A DNA stretch of 64,000 bases from Stomoxys calcitrans (lineage: Eukaryota; Arthropoda; Insecta; Diptera; Muscidae). How positions within the stretch are numbered: position 1 is the first letter of the stretch; every line of letters starts with the position of its first letter. Location of the stretch: positions 176,808,944-176,872,943 of the forward strand of contig NC_081555.1 of the NCBI RefSeq assembly GCF_963082655.1. Reading direction: 5' to 3'. Below the pieces are notes generated by a model. That model worked only from the letters and a program-made list of their open reading frames with translations. It searched no databases and had not been told where the DNA came from. Positions 22,759-34,912 of this stretch are shown piece by piece. The position numbers and the translations under genes were made by a program.

Positions 22759-25700
22759 TTGGCGGCTCTTCAGCCTTTGGTGATTTCGATGATGAAGATG
22801 TTACATCTTTACTTAGCTTAGTCTGTTGTTGCTTAGCCTTAGTCGTACTAGTAGTAAGAGTAGTACTTTTAGTTTTGTCCAAACCTAGTTCTAATGCATG
22901 TACATAATAACGTATGAAGAAATATAAAACTCCAATTCCACAATAGCTGGAATACAAAAGTAAAGGCACAAAGGGCAATTTCTCATTTAGGCCCGTAAGG
23001 GGGCCAATGACATGTTCATAGATTGGAATCAGCACCAGACCGTATATGTAAAGTTGTTCCAAAATATTCATGTCTGGGTGTTGCCGGTGAAAGCGCACAA
23101 AGGCGGTATACATGAATACCATGTAGGCCAGGTAGAGGGAGTAGCGTATGACCAACAAATCGACATGGAACAGTAAAGGGAATAGGGAAAAGTAACCCAC
23201 GGCGCTTAATATAAACGCATACTTGGCATCGGTGACACTCACAAAGAAAAGGAAACTGCAAACAAAAAACACAAACAGAGAAGACAGAAAAAATGCATTA
23301 ATGATTGGAAGTTAATTAAAAATGTCTCTATTGCACTGCACTCACTGCACCTACCAGAGTGGTATCAAACACATTAGTATGGCTTTCTCGTGAACATGCC
23401 AACTGAACATAAAGGAGGACGCCGAACAAATTACCACAGCTCGTATAAATGCAATTTTGCCATCTCTGAAATAAAAGGAGGGAATTTAATTAGTGGTGGT
23501 ATTAGAATGAACCTCCTGTGGCTATGAAGCACTTGAAGAATGAATAATGAATACGTTTAAATGCATAATAAGAGAGGTGAGCGTTGAATCATTTATTATA
23601 TACATAAGGAGTAAGTTGGAAAATAAACTAAATGCTGAATCGTTTATAGGGTTTCCGAGGACGTAGGGAATATTTTGGAATTGATAGCTAGTAAAGGGTA
23701 AAAAAAAGGAGTGGAGTGAGAGAAACCTCTTGCAGAATTCCTTGTTAAACAATACGGGCTTCAATTTCGTGCTTCTTAGATCTGGGTATGATTGGCGACC
23801 GCACTTGCAGTTCCTTACATCGACGCCCCGGTACGGGATGACTATGAGCACCACACGGGTTGGAACTCCCAGTTACGATTTGAGTGGTGTTCATCATCAT
23901 TACGAGAAGCTCAGCTGAGAGCTACAGGGCGCGTCCACAGGTAGCGGATATTGGGGTGCTGTATATAGGGAGTAGCTGTAACTGCAGTCGCGGACAATCA
24001 GCGGTATCGAGCAGAGAGTCTCATTGAGAGACCGGCCTGTTGTTGTTGTAGCCACATTTTCTTGCTAGGGTGCCGAACGCTCGTTCCGGCCGAAAAGACC
24101 GATCGCCGCGGCAACAGGTTGGCCATTGGTTATTTAAAGGCGCCAATGACCCCCCTTTTCATATCGAGCATCATAGACACTCAGTATTTGTGCAAGAGAT
24201 GGTGCCGCCCGGCCTCCCACTGAGACTCTCCGCTCGGTACCGCTGATTATACGCGGCTGCCGTTGCAGCTACTACGTATGGAGCATTCCACTATCCGCAA
24301 TCAGTGGACTCGCAGCTAAGCTTGTCGTGACAGCTCCGAACAATACACAGATCGAATCTTATGTTTACAGCCATCCGGGTGGCCGACCGGCTCCGGCTCT
24401 TGCTTAAATACTGAATGCCCCTGATACTCGATATGGCAAGGCCATTCGTTATTGGCGTCTTTAAATAACCAATGGTCATAACGTTCCCGCGGCGATTGGT
24501 CCTATGGACCGGAACGAACTTGCTCACATATGGAGCTTAATGGCGATCCTCCCACCTTCACATACAAATGTGGTTACAACAACAGCATTAGTTCGACGAG
24601 TTGGGGATATCATATGTTATTAACAAGTGTGGGTTGACTGCCAATGTCAAAAGCCTTTCCAGGGTTATGAGAATGGTTCGTTTACAGGGTCATTCTGAAT
24701 TCAGGTCGTGGCTGATATATGTGATGATAGCGGTTAGTGCCATTGTCGTGCTGTACATCTTCTTGAATCCATGCTGGTCGGCCGCTGGATGTAAACACGA
24801 ATTTATACTCAATCCCATGGCAGCCGGTTGTACGTACCGGATTGACCCGATGAATTCCTTCATCGGCAAGGGCTGCCGCCTCAGTGTACCACACACTGCT
24901 ACTACAACAACAACGAATTTATACTGGGTAGAAGTAGCGACTCAGTTAAACGTATCAAAATACAACGGTTGCGTTGGCTGGGTCATGTTGTCAGAATAAA
25001 TTAAGAAGCTCCAGTGAAGAAGACTTTTGAAGGCGATCACGGTGGTACACGCAAACCAAGACTACTAAAAGCTCGATGGAGAGATCAAAAGATGAAAGAC
25101 ATATCGAAATTTGGCGCCAGAGGTTTTAGAAGAAGCGTAGATGATTGAGGTGCTTGAAACGCTATTCTTAGTTCGGCTAATAGAACAAATGTTCTCTCAT
25201 AGTCAATTAAAGCAAAGTAAGATGTAGCGCCTCAAGTGTCTTTGAGGTCTAGAGATTGGTGTCATGGAGTCTTGTGTTGCATGCAATACGGATGTTATGA
25301 ATATTATCGTCTAACCGCAAACAAAACAAGTGAAGTCGGTTTCGCTGCACCATTCGGATCTTTATTGGGCGCCAGAGTTATTCTAGTCTTCTTAGGCAAG
25401 ACTTTTCGTCATTTACTATGTGTGGCGGCCATCAGCCTATGATATTTTTGGTGGTGGCTTAGGAGAAAATGTTTTGTCAGAAGTTCACAATGAACCCTAA
25501 CCTTAATGATCTTGGTCTCCTCGTGTAGATGGTCACATTTTATCATATGGTGGCAGCTTTATGGTGGCCTTAATGCTGAGTTTTGACAAGTATTTTGTTG
25601 TTGTTGTTTAAGCAGTGTGTTGTGATTCATTTTAAGTCTGCTAAGAACTTTGCGACTAAGCTGGGGTGCATCCTGAGGGATCTGGTCTTAAGTCGAGTAA

Positions 25701-27810
25701 GTTTGGATAGGCAGTTAAACAGTTTGTGTGCGTCGTATGGAGTTGAGGTGGCCGCATCTTCCGGAACGCAAACGAGCCCAAACTACTCTGGTTTGCTGAG
25801 GGAGAAAAACATATGCAGGTGCTATGGGTGGCGGTCGATCTCCAAGGTTTGTGTTCAACCGGTAGATGTGGACCGCTGCTGCTACAGTGTATGGTAGCTA
25901 TGCCCGCCTGATTTTTCATTTACCGTTGAACATTTCGCTTTGGTGGATGCGTGGTGAGATGACCATTGCGATAACAGCCAAGTAAAAACTACTTAGACTT
26001 GTGGTTGTGCCTTTGCACGGATAGGATCTTTGTCTCCCGGTGGAGGTGGTCCACATGAGAATTGAAGAGACAGTCCGTCGCAATGTGTAAGGCTGCATTC
26101 TGATAGGTCTGAATGTTATTCCACTGCCTGTCACTGGAAAGGTCATAATCACTCATAAAACGAGTCATGTTATTATGGACGTAACCTAAAGTTGCGGTTA
26201 CTGAGGCAACGTGCCTTTTATATCCGGTGTTAGTCTTCTTAAATAGTTCGTTTGTAATTCAGTTGCAAAGGATGCACAAAATATGGCTACTGCGCTTCGT
26301 TCTGTAGGAGGAATTGCAGCGGCATCATATAAATAAATAATATCTCCGCTGCAAGGCCACCGTAACGCAGAGGTTAGCAAGTCCGCCTATGGCGCTGAAA
26401 GCCTGGGTTCGAATACTGGCGAGACCATCAGAAAAAATTTGTAGCAGTGGTTTTCGCCTCCTAATACTGGCAACATTTGTAAGGAACTATGCCATGTAAA
26501 AACTTCTCCGAAGAGGTGTCGCACTGGGGTAAGCCGTTCGGACTTGGCTGTAAAAAGGAGGTCCAACAACAAATTTTCTGTTTTACTCTTGTTTCAAATT
26601 TCAAAAAGTTAAATTTTTCCCTTTAATTGTTTTTTATCCAAAAGAAGATTTTTGCACCAGAAAGCAAAAACTATTATCTCAATGAAAGTCAAGCAAATTT
26701 TTAAGGAATAAAATATTTAAAAAAAAAAAAAACTTTCCATGTTTATAATAATTACCTTTTACTTGAACTGCGGCAGATTTTCACCAAAATAGGTATCATA
26801 AAACTCAATGTAAGCACAAATGTGGCCAAAGGACGCACTGAGGGCAGCACCACATGATCAAATTCTTGTACCAAACCCGAGGAAGTTGTTGGTCCTGAAC
26901 GTTTCCCCAAAACAGTAGCAGCTACTTTATCCACAGTGTTGTACAAAGCCCAAAAGTTAGGGGCCCAGTAGGCATGTGTAAGACCTCGTTTGAATGGAAA
27001 CAAACGACTTAGAACCTGTGGCAAGTGCTGCCAAAATGGACCAAACGATAAAACAAAAGGACTCAGGCCAGCTACTAACAGTTTCACCAATGCAAACAAT
27101 GGATTTTTACTAGCATCCAAGCAATAAAATCTCAGCAGGTAGATCCCAAAGGCAGGGGCCATATAAAGGAATATGTGTTTAAAGTTTAGCAAACTGGCAA
27201 AGAAAAATGCACTCATCACATAACGTTCTTCCAGCAGATAGCTTATGCTCAGCAGCAGTATGCCATAGAGGAAACCATTGTATTGAAAATGTATGTGGTC
27301 CACAAAGATGAGGCCAATGTTCATCAACAGAAATACTTCGGCCGATGTACGTTTAACTTTCACTCCCATACGTTGCAGTGAGCGCAAACAACGCCAAACA
27401 CCCCACAACAATACTAGATCCATGACCATTACTGATATACGTTGGAAATATTTGGTTTCAATTGAAGCATAATTAAGATTGTTGACCTCCAACATTTTGG
27501 GATCAACAAAGGCTGCCACCTGCGATAACAACCATTCAAAATAGGCAAAAAATGGTGGATAATCCAAAGTCCATTCACAAGTGGATTCATAATACCATTC
27601 TTTTAGAGGCAGCGAGTGAGTTATGGCCAGCCAGTTGCGATGCACCTCGAAATCTGTTGAATGACTAAATGAAGAAAAAAAACATGACATCATGAGATAT
27701 TGTACACATACTAGTAAAACTTAAGCTACTCACTATGCTGGAACAAGCATTAACTTCACACAAGTAGCCACCGCAAATATTGGCCACATCAAACTGCCTT
27801 CCAAGCCCAT
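22706..27810 (-). CDS. ALG8: ALG8-type dolichyl-P-Glc:Glc1Man9GlcNAc2-PP-dolichol glucosyltransferase (four exons)
   Basis: ER enzyme that adds the second glucose to the lipid-linked oligosaccharide used for N-glycosylation; the fly counterpart is known as xit. Exons on the minus strand: 27810-27734, 27664-26756, 23465-23355, 23255-22706. All introns are GT-AG and the joined frame is 1647 nt, 548 aa. Start [10 protein letters not shown] was chosen over upstream in-frame ATGs because it fits the family. The GT-C luminal motif [17 protein letters not shown] (D30, E32) spans the first splice. Later landmarks are [68 protein letters not shown] and TDAKYAF, with many hydrophobic segments. The Lys/Ser-rich tail ends KEKLK, fitting a KxKxx ER-retrieval signal. 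The 3.3-kb intron 2 contains a foldback element, a non-LTR remnant and a SINE. No broken motif is seen, so it is probably functional. Confidence 0.96.
23870..24037 (+). repeat. Foldback family G, extra internal segment
   Basis: 23943-24037 (gcggatattggggtgctg, agtagctgtaactgcagtcg, agagagtctcattgagagacc) is an inverted partner of 24200-24300 inside the neighbouring foldback element. It probably belongs to a second, partial copy in the opposite orientation. Confidence 0.65.
24038..24590. mobile_element. Foldback-like element G with about 165-190-bp imperfect inverted ends
   Basis: Left arm 24038-24202 starts tgttgttgttgtagccacat. Right arm 24397-24588 ends atgtggttacaacaacagc. Reading the right arm in reverse complement gives the same landmarks in order: cgttccgg, gatcgccgcgg or its variant, ccattggttatttaaag, cgccaat, catatcgag and cattcagtattt. 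The arms are diverged and the centre (24203-24396) is non-coding. It sits in ALG8 intron 2. Confidence 0.78.
24806..24915 (-). repeat. Short interspersed repeat H (GTTGTTGTTGTAG..GTACACTGAGGCGGCA)
   Basis: On the minus strand it reads gttgttgttgtagtagcagt, then gtacactgaggcggcagccc, gatgaaggaattcatcggg and tcaatccggtacgt. The same phrases appear on the + strand at 63643-63745. A decayed start (ttgttgttgtttaagcagtg) is at 25600. Class unknown. Confidence 0.65.
24948..25180 (+). pseudogene. Non-LTR reverse transcriptase C-terminal remnant (different family)
   Basis: Translation gives [18 protein letters not shown], a stop, then [28 protein letters not shown] and [18 protein letters not shown] before more stops. 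The pattern LRWLGHVxRM...RWxDQ...DL is the usual end of ORF2 in RTE/CR1-type elements. It differs from the RT/RNase H family elsewhere in the window. Inactive. Confidence 0.8.
25181..26353. other. Unclassified, probably old repeat DNA in ALG8 intron 2
   Basis: No gene is supported; frames at 25583-25897 and 25916-26152 have no recognisable motif. GC content is higher than in the flanks, which suggests decayed transposon DNA. A gttgttgttg tract lies at 25597-25606. Confidence 0.4.
26354..26575 (+). mobile_element. tRNA-derived SINE, 3'-truncated (S4)
   Basis: Head ggccaccgtaacgcagaggt, B box variant GGTTCGAATAC, body to ctgtaaaaaggaggtcc. The tail beyond 'aaaaaggaggcccc' is absent. The 61-aa minus-strand frame across it is spurious. 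Confidence 0.85.
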
Positions 27811-27894
27811 TGTGACAAATTTTTTAAATGCAAAAATAGCAAAATGTAAATGTTGCCGGTCGTAACATTGCCGGCTGTTGGAGCTTATCAGCTG

Positions 27895-27930
27895 TGAAAT
27901 CGATGACGTTGGCATATAATCGATAACGAT
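27895..27930 (-). promoter_or_regulatory. Possible DRE-like ATCGAT motifs upstream of ALG8
   Basis: Two ATCGAT motifs (about 27898-27903 and 27919-27925, the second extended to ATCGATA) lie some 90-115 bp upstream of the ALG8 start codon. This resembles the TATCGATA element common at fly housekeeping promoters. It is a motif match only. Confidence 0.35.
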
Positions 27931-27942
27931 AACAATAAACAT

Positions 27943-28740
27943 ATGGTTAGGTATTATTAAGGGTATTCACAACGAGTAAGCCATATGACAAAATATGTAC
28001 AGGGTGACAATGAAAGCATTGGAAATTATTTTGAACTTCATTGAAAGAAAACTAAAGCCTAGCACTGACATCGAATTTTCACACAAACAACTGTCAAAAC
28101 GCACTATAAAAAAATTATGACGAAGATAATGCGAACTATAAGCAAATTAGTAGGGACATGTCGCTGCATCAGAATAAATTTCGCACAATTTTAATTGAAA
28201 ATGTAAGTAAATGCTCACGAAATGGGTCGAAACATCTCTGCCTCAACACTGTTGTCTGTGTTGTATGTTGTTGTTTAACTTTTGTTTGTGTTCTGACAAA
28301 AATAAAGAGTTTGTGGATTTTACAATAATTTAATAGGCATTTTCGCTGCGAATAAAGTCAGTTAAGGCTTAAAGCTGGAGTTAAATACCACGCACAGCAC
28401 TTATGGCCAAAACGGAATGAGCACGTTGAGTTTTGTTTTTGAGCGTTGCGTTAAAAAATGCAAATCATACAAAAGCAACATGACAAACTCTGATGACATT
28501 TGATAGATTTCCTTTAGAACTGTCAAATAAACCTACCTTAAAGCCATGACATAATTACCAGGTAGTGTACCGTAAACAGCTGAGTACAAGTTTTTCTCGC
28601 GAAGTGCACTAACTGTCAACAAGTTTTGGTTATGTGTGTTTATTATAGTTAAGAACCATAGCACACACAAACAACGAAAAATGGCGCTAACAAGTTACAT
28701 GCACAAAATGATTTTGAAGGATAATGTACTCATTAGCTCT
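27943..28740. other. Apparently unique DNA upstream of ALG8
   Basis: No gene or known repeat is recognised. It contains short poly(A) and a duplicated phrase related to 7530 (gacatgtcgctgc at about 28157). It may include the ALG8 promoter at its left edge. Confidence 0.4.
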
Positions 28741-28825
28741 GTTCGCGTACTTTTCCAGTAAAAATTTGCAGGAGAGTAGAGCCATTTTACTCTCTTATAA
28801 AATTTGCAAGCAAAAGTACGCGAAC
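28741..28825. repeat. Small hairpin with perfect 14-bp inverted ends
   Basis: Left arm gttcgcgtactttt (28741-28754) pairs with aaaagtacgcgaac (28812-28825). A second, inner stem gagagta/tactctc (28772-28778 and 28788-28794) is nested inside. Direct copies of ttccag-aaaattt and aaatttgca also occur around it. It is non-coding. Confidence 0.85.
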
Positions 28826-28878
28826 AACTTCCAGTGAAAATTTGATTTGATGCTTGGAAATACAAAAAAAAAAATAAA

Positions 28879-29997
28879 ACAAGTAAGAGCGTACTAAGTT
28901 CGGCCGGCCGAATCGTATATACCATCCACCATTGATTGCATTTGTCGAGTTCTATGAGCGGTATCTCTTTTTAGACAAACATAGAATATTGAGTAAGAAC
29001 TGTTATGCTATTGGAGCAGTAGCAAAATATAGTCCGATTTGGATCATAAATGAATGCTGAACATTGTAGAAGTCATTGTGTAATATTTCAGTTCATTCGG
29101 ATAAGAATTGCGCTTTGTAGGGGCTCAAGAAGCAAAATCGGGAGATAGGTTTATATGGGAGCTGTTTCAAGCTATTGATCGATTCAGACCATATTAGACA
29201 GTAAGTAGCCGTTGTACAAAATTTCATCCAAATAGGATGAGAATTGCGCCCTCTAGAGGCTCAAGAAGTCAACATCCCAGATCGGTTTATATGGTAGCTA
29301 CATCAGGTTCTATACCGATTTACGCCATACTTAGCACAGTTATTGGAAGTCATAACAAAACACCTCATGCAAAATTTCGGCCAAATCGAATGAGAATTGC
29401 GCGCTCTATTGGTTCAAGAAGTCACGATCCAAGATCGGTTGATATGACAGTTATACCAGATTATGAACCGATTTGAATCATACTTAGCACAGTTGTTGAA
29501 AGTGATATTAAAACACTACATGCAAAATTTCAGTTAAATCGGATGAGGATTGCGCCCTCTAGAGGCACCAGAAGTCAAGACCCAAGATCGGTTTATATGG
29601 GAGCTATATCAAAAAATCGACCTATTAAAACCATACTTAGCGTAGTTGTTGGAAGTGTTACTAAAACACTGCGTGCAAAATTTCAATAAAAACGGATAAG
29701 AATTGCGCCCTCTAGAGGCTCAAGAAGTCAAGACCCAAGATCGGTTTATATGGCAGCTATATCAAAACATGGACCGATTTGGCCCATTTACAATCCCAAC
29801 CGACCTACACTAATAAAAGGTATTTGTGCAAAATTTCAGCTTTACTCCTTCGAAAGTTAGCTTGCTTTCGACAGACAGACGGACGGACGTGACGATCAAG
29901 AATATATATACTTTATGGGGTCTCAGACGCATATTTCGAGGTGTTACAAACAGATTGACGAAATTAGTATACCCCCATGCTATGATGGAGGGTATAC
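28879..29997 (+). mobile_element. Family B Helentron-like element, complete
   Basis: Starts ACAAGTAAGAGCG, palindrome GTTCGGCCGGCCGAAT, then TACCATCCACC. It ends ATGATGGAGGGTATAC near 29995 (subterminal motifs with one mismatch). Contains 'tcggtttatatgg' units, 'gcgccctctagaggctcaag' blocks and a GACAGACGGACGGAC block at 29873-29887. Confidence 0.85.
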
Positions 29998-30009
29998 AAA
30001 TATAGCATT

Positions 30010-30125
30010 TTAAATGTCCGGAGTCGGAGTCGAGCAAGTTTCCCGGAATTGAAGTCAAAATCAAAATTGCTCGATCAAGTTTCCCGGAATCGGAGCTAAG
30101 CCAAAATTGCTCGACTCCGCAGCCC
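30010..30125 (+). repeat. CGGAGTCGGAGTCGAG-type repeat
   Basis: Three loose copies of 'gg(a/c)gtcggagtcgagcaagtttcccgga', spaced about 40-45 bp. Related stretches lie at 4285, 38358 and 38575. Confidence 0.65.
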
Positions 30126-31239
30126 TGGTCGGAATCATTACCCATCGACTCTTACAGCCAGTTGCAAACGCGCTTTCATTGTCCTTGTAGTGAACAAAGT
30201 AGCTGAAGATTTGGTGGCGGATATTTTCGAATTTCTGGGAGGAGTTGTGCCTCAAGTGGTGAGAGAAGGGAAAGCGGTCTGTAGAATTCTCTCTTGCTCG
30301 AGACTTTTGATTTTTTTTTATTCCTAAGCAGTTCATACATGTAGAAGTACATATGTAAAAAATCCTTCATGTGCAAATGATCTGACAACGGGGTGCTAGT
30401 GATATATAGACAGACAGATAATCTGTCAATGTCATTGAGGCTATGGAATAACAAATGAACACTTTATGCCATTTAACAGCAGCTCCACCTTAGAGCTCAT
30501 TTTACAACTTGACATAATCAAGAAATACATCATCAATCGTTTGTCTGTCTTTCTGCTGTTGATGCATATGCTCGTAAATGGAGTATTAATACCAAATCAC
30601 TGTGTCCATCCCCGTTCTAGCTTTTGTTGGCTATAGATGTTGCTGCTAATGTCGCTATCGACAACATCTTGTTATTATTAGGTGCCGACTGTTTTCAACC
30701 AATTTAAAAAATCATTTAAAATCATCATCGTCACTGCTAGCGCCTCCGAATCGCATTGACCACCAAAAGAAATCTGAATAGACGTCGAAGGCGACCCAAC
30801 ATCAGGCACCTTATGAACAAACAAAAAAAAACTTGGCGCACAGCTTCCACCGCTGTTGGTAGTCATCATTCGATCGTCCATTAGCACGTTCCTGAAGGTT
30901 ACATACCATACTCTGCCAATAATGTCACCAACATGTTTGACATATAAAATTTTAACATTTAAAATGTTAAAGTGTGCACGATTCTCTTCTAGGTGCACTC
31001 TGCGACTCACCACTCACTCACTTACAAATGTTTGTTAATGTTTCTGTATCTGCTGGTTCAATTGTTAATATTTGCTGAATACGAATATTTTTATGTGTTT
31101 CTTTTTTTTTATTGCAAATGATACTCTTATGTTTACTTAGAGGAGCGTACAGTTGTGGGCAATAAAATAGTTTGGGTGACAAAGCTAGAAATATTTCATT
31201 AAAAAGTTCTATTCTAGCTAGATCAGAAGGTTTAACGAT
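30126..31239. other. Unique-looking intergenic DNA
   Basis: No gene is supported. Short frames on both strands lack motifs. A tctgtc/gacagacagata patch (30409-30421) is a minor simple repeat. Confidence 0.45.
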
Positions 31240-32900
31240 CATGACAATATGGGACTCAAATGAAAGGTATTCGGCAGTAGATTGCGAATATGATCAGGAA
31301 GTTGGAATAGGCTGGAAGGAAACATAGGCTATATATATTTTTGTAATATCGGGAATGGGGCGGACCCTCCCCCTTATCTCAAAAGTACTACTCAAAAATA
31401 AAAGTGGACCGATCGGGACAATATGGGATTCACATAAAAGGTATTCAAGAGTAGAGTACGAATTTCATATTAAAAGTTGGGCCCAAGCACCTAGGGGGCC
31501 GCCCCAGCCCCAAAGCCACTTAAAACAGGTTTATTTGACTATCATGACAATATGGGACTCAAATGAAAGGTATTCGGGAGTAGGTTACGAATATGGTCAG
31601 GAATTAGGAATAGACTTTATAATTTATTGATAACGGAAGGGGGCGGACCCTCCACCGTTACCCCAAAAACACCACCCAAAATCAAAAGTGGACCGATAAG
31701 GACAATATGGGTATCAAATGAAAAGTATGCGGGAGTAGATAACGAATCTGGCATGCAAATTCATGTCGAAGTATAGGAGGTAACCCCATCCCCCAAAAAA
31801 CGTCCAAAATGGGCATATTAGCCAAACGCTAATGGGACTCGGTTTGTTTGTTCCGTATAGACTGAAAACAACCGATTTTCTCGAAATTTTCACATATTAT
31901 GTTGGTTGGTCTGGAAGGAAACATAGGCTTTATAATTTTTCGGCATGGAAAGGGGAACCGACCCTGCCCCTTGTGCCAAAAACACAACCCAAAGTCAAAA
32001 GTGGACCGATCTGGACAATATAGGTATCAAATGAAAGGTATTGGAGAGTAGAATACGAATATGGCATTAAAATGTAAGTCTAAGTACCCATCGGGCCGCC
32101 CCAACCCCAAAACTCCCCCAAACAGACCTATTGGACGTTCATTTCAATATGGGGCTCAAATCAAAGATATTCGGGAGTAGATTTCGAATCTGGCATACAA
32201 AATCAGATCGAAGTATAGGGGGTTCCGCCACCCCTTAAAAACGCCATTAGACTCATTATGACTATATGATACTTGGCTGAACCGATTTTCTTAAAATTTT
32301 CATAGATTGTGTACGTTTGTCTGGAAGGAAACAAAGGCTATATAATTTTTTAGATATCGGGTGGAGGCGGACCCTTACCCCAAAAACGCCACCCATATCC
32401 GTAAGTGGTCCGATGGACACAATAAGGGTATCAAAGAAAGGTATTGGAGAGCAGAAAACGAATATGGTATTAACATTTGAGTCCAAGTACCCAGCGGGTC
32501 CTCCCCCACCCCAAAAAAAAATTCTCTATACAGATATATTCGAAGTTCATGACAATATGGGTCTCAAATGAAAAGTATTTGAAAAGTATTGATTACAAAT
32601 ATGGCATAAAACATTAGGTCCAAGTAATGGGAGGTCACCCACCCCCAAATGGGCATATTAGCCGACCATGGCTATATGGGACTCAAATGAAAGGTATTAG
32701 GAAGTAGATAACGAATATGACATTAAAATTTGCGTTCAAATCTAGGTGGCACTTTTCCTCTTAAAGATACGTCAAATGGGTTATTTGACCCTTTATGACA
32801 ATATGGGACTCAAATAAAAGGTATTTGAGAGTAGAAAACCAATCCAATTTTTGAGCCAATTGTTTTGGGATACCCCCGAAAGCACCCACTAAACTAAACT
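31240..32900. mobile_element. Family D repeat cluster
   Basis: Repeated phrases 'gacaatatgggactcaaatgaaagg', 'ggagtagattacgaatatgg', 'ggaccgat' and 'gggggcggaccctcc' recur at irregular spacing (for example gacaat at 31243, 31417, 31546 and 31701). The same phrases occur at 35818-36872 and 38030-38650. Non-coding. Confidence 0.7.
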
Positions 32901-33309
32901 TCATTTCCGTTGGGAACAAAGAACGAATTTGATATCTATTTTCAGGTGGCACAAGTTGCCTGTGCTATTTAATTCATCCAGCATTTAATAACAAATTCTT
33001 TTGCCACCGTTTTATGAGCATTGCAAATAGAAAAATTAAGTATGTGTTTATCGATGGCAAGTTAAATTGTTAAGACTAAAGAAAAACATATGCCAGTATG
33101 AGTCCGTATTCGCCAAGAAAAATTAGCAACTAACGACAGAAGCTTAATTTTTCTAATCAAATTGAAAATTGTTAAGGGGGTGACGGATGTTCTTCTCGAT
33201 GGCAGTGCCCATGGTAATGATGGTTATGGGTTTGTTCTATCGTTTGTTTAAGTTGGCATATTATTCTTGTGTTCGATGTTTGAAAGAACATCATTAAATA
33301 TCACAAAAC
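32901..33309. other. Short unique stretch
   Basis: Nothing recognised apart from the left border of element E at 33312. Confidence 0.4.
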
Positions 33310-33424
33310 TACCCAGCAAACCAAATGCCTGATGTCAGACAAATCTGAACAAATTCTGAAGTCTTTCGACAAGATCTTACCGAATTCTGTTCGACATTCT
33401 AAGGGAATTTTCGTTCCGAAAAAA

Positions 33425-33611
33425 AAATTTTTTCACAGCTTGTGACTCTGTAATTGCATTCTTTCTTCCGTCAGTTATCAGCTGTTACTTTTAGCTTGCT
33501 TTAGAAAAAAGTGTAAAAAAAGTATATTTGATTAAAGTTCATTCTAAGTTTTATTAAAAATGCATTTACTTTCTTTTAAAAAAATCTGCAATTACTTTTT
33601 GGGCAACCCAA
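33425..33611 (-). mobile_element. Mariner MITE, one end missing
   Basis: Contains ttcacagcttgtgactctg, tcagttatcagctgttac, tttgattaaagttcattc and the TIR gcaattactttttgggcaaccc, matching the full MITE at 45693-45929. The left TIR half is absent. It abuts family B DNA at the TA of tatattcttgat. Confidence 0.88.
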
Positions 33612-34912
33612 TATATTCTTGATAGTCATGACATTTTAAGTCGATATAGCCATGTCCGTCCGTCTGTCGAAAGCACGCTAACTTTCGAAGGAGTAAAGCT
33701 AGCCGCTTTCACATTTTTGCACAAATACTTTTTATTAGTGTAGGTCGGTTGGGATTGTAAATGGGCCAAATCGATCCATGTTTTGATATAGCTGCCATAT
33801 AAACCGATCTTGGGTCTTGACTTCTTGAGCCTATAGAGGGCGCAATTCTCGTCCGATTTAACTATCATTTCCAACAACTGTGTCAAGTATGGTTCAAATC
33901 GGTTCATAACCTGATATAGCTGTCATATAAACCGATCTTGGGTCTTGACTTCTTGAGCCTCTAGAGGGCGCAATTCTCATCCGACTTGGCTAAAATTTAA
34001 CATGACGTGTTTTGTTATGACTTCCAATAACCGTGCTAAGTAAGGTTTTAATCGGCCTATAACGTGGTATAGCTGCCATATAAATCGATCTTGGGTCCTG
34101 ACTTCTTGAACCCCTAGAGGACGCAATTCTCATCCGATTTAAATTTTGAAATTTTGCACGTTGTGTTTTGGTATCATGTCCAACAACTGCGTCAAGTAAG
34201 GTTCAAATCGGCCTATAACCTGGTATAGCTGCCATATAAACCGATCTGGGATCTTGACTTTTTGAGCCAATAAAGCGCGCAATTCTCATCCGATTTGGCT
34301 GAAATTTTGCACAAGGTATTTTGTTATGACTTTCAACAACTGTGCTTAGTATGGCGCAAATCGGTACATAACCTGATATAGCTGCAATATACACCGATCT
34401 GGGATCTTGACTTCTTGAGCCAATAGAGCGCGCAATTCTCGTCCGATTTAGCTAAAATTGTGGTGTTTTGTTATGACTTCCAATAACTGTGCTAAGTATG
34501 TCGCAAATCGGTGCATAACCTGATATAGCTGCCATATAAACCGATCTGGGGTCTTGACTTCTTGAGTTTATCGAATTTGACTGAAATTTTGTACAACGGC
34601 TTCTCGAATGACACATGGTCTGAATCTATCTTGATACAGCTCCCATATAAATCGATCTTCCGATTTTGCTTCTTGAGCCCCTAAAACGTGCAATTCTTAT
34701 CCGAATGGACTGAATTATTACACAATGACCTCTACAATGTTCAGCAATCAATTCATTTATGGTCCGAATCGGACTACAACTTGATATAGCTCCAAATCAT
34801 TATTCTTTGTTTGCCTTAAAGGAGATACCGCGCAAAGAACTCGACAAATGCTATCCATGGTGGAGGGTATATAAGATTCGGCCCGACCGAACTTAGCACG
34901 CTCTTACTTGTT
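33612..34912 (-). mobile_element. Family B Helentron-like element, 3' tip missing
   Basis: Right (5') end: catggtggagggtatataag, palindrome attcggcccgaccgaac and cgctcttacttgtt. Units headed by gatatagctgccatataaac; GTCY block at 33653-33666. Its 3' terminal 60 bp are replaced by the MITE fragment. Confidence 0.85.

Noticed and set aside
23016..23261. 81-aa minus-strand frame [12 protein letters not shown]
   Set aside because: Shadow frame of the last ALG8 exon.
27811..27942. Longer ALG8 N terminus starting MFIVIVIDY
   Set aside because: The frame is open, but the extension lacks family similarity; [10 protein letters not shown] gives the normal luminal loop spacing.
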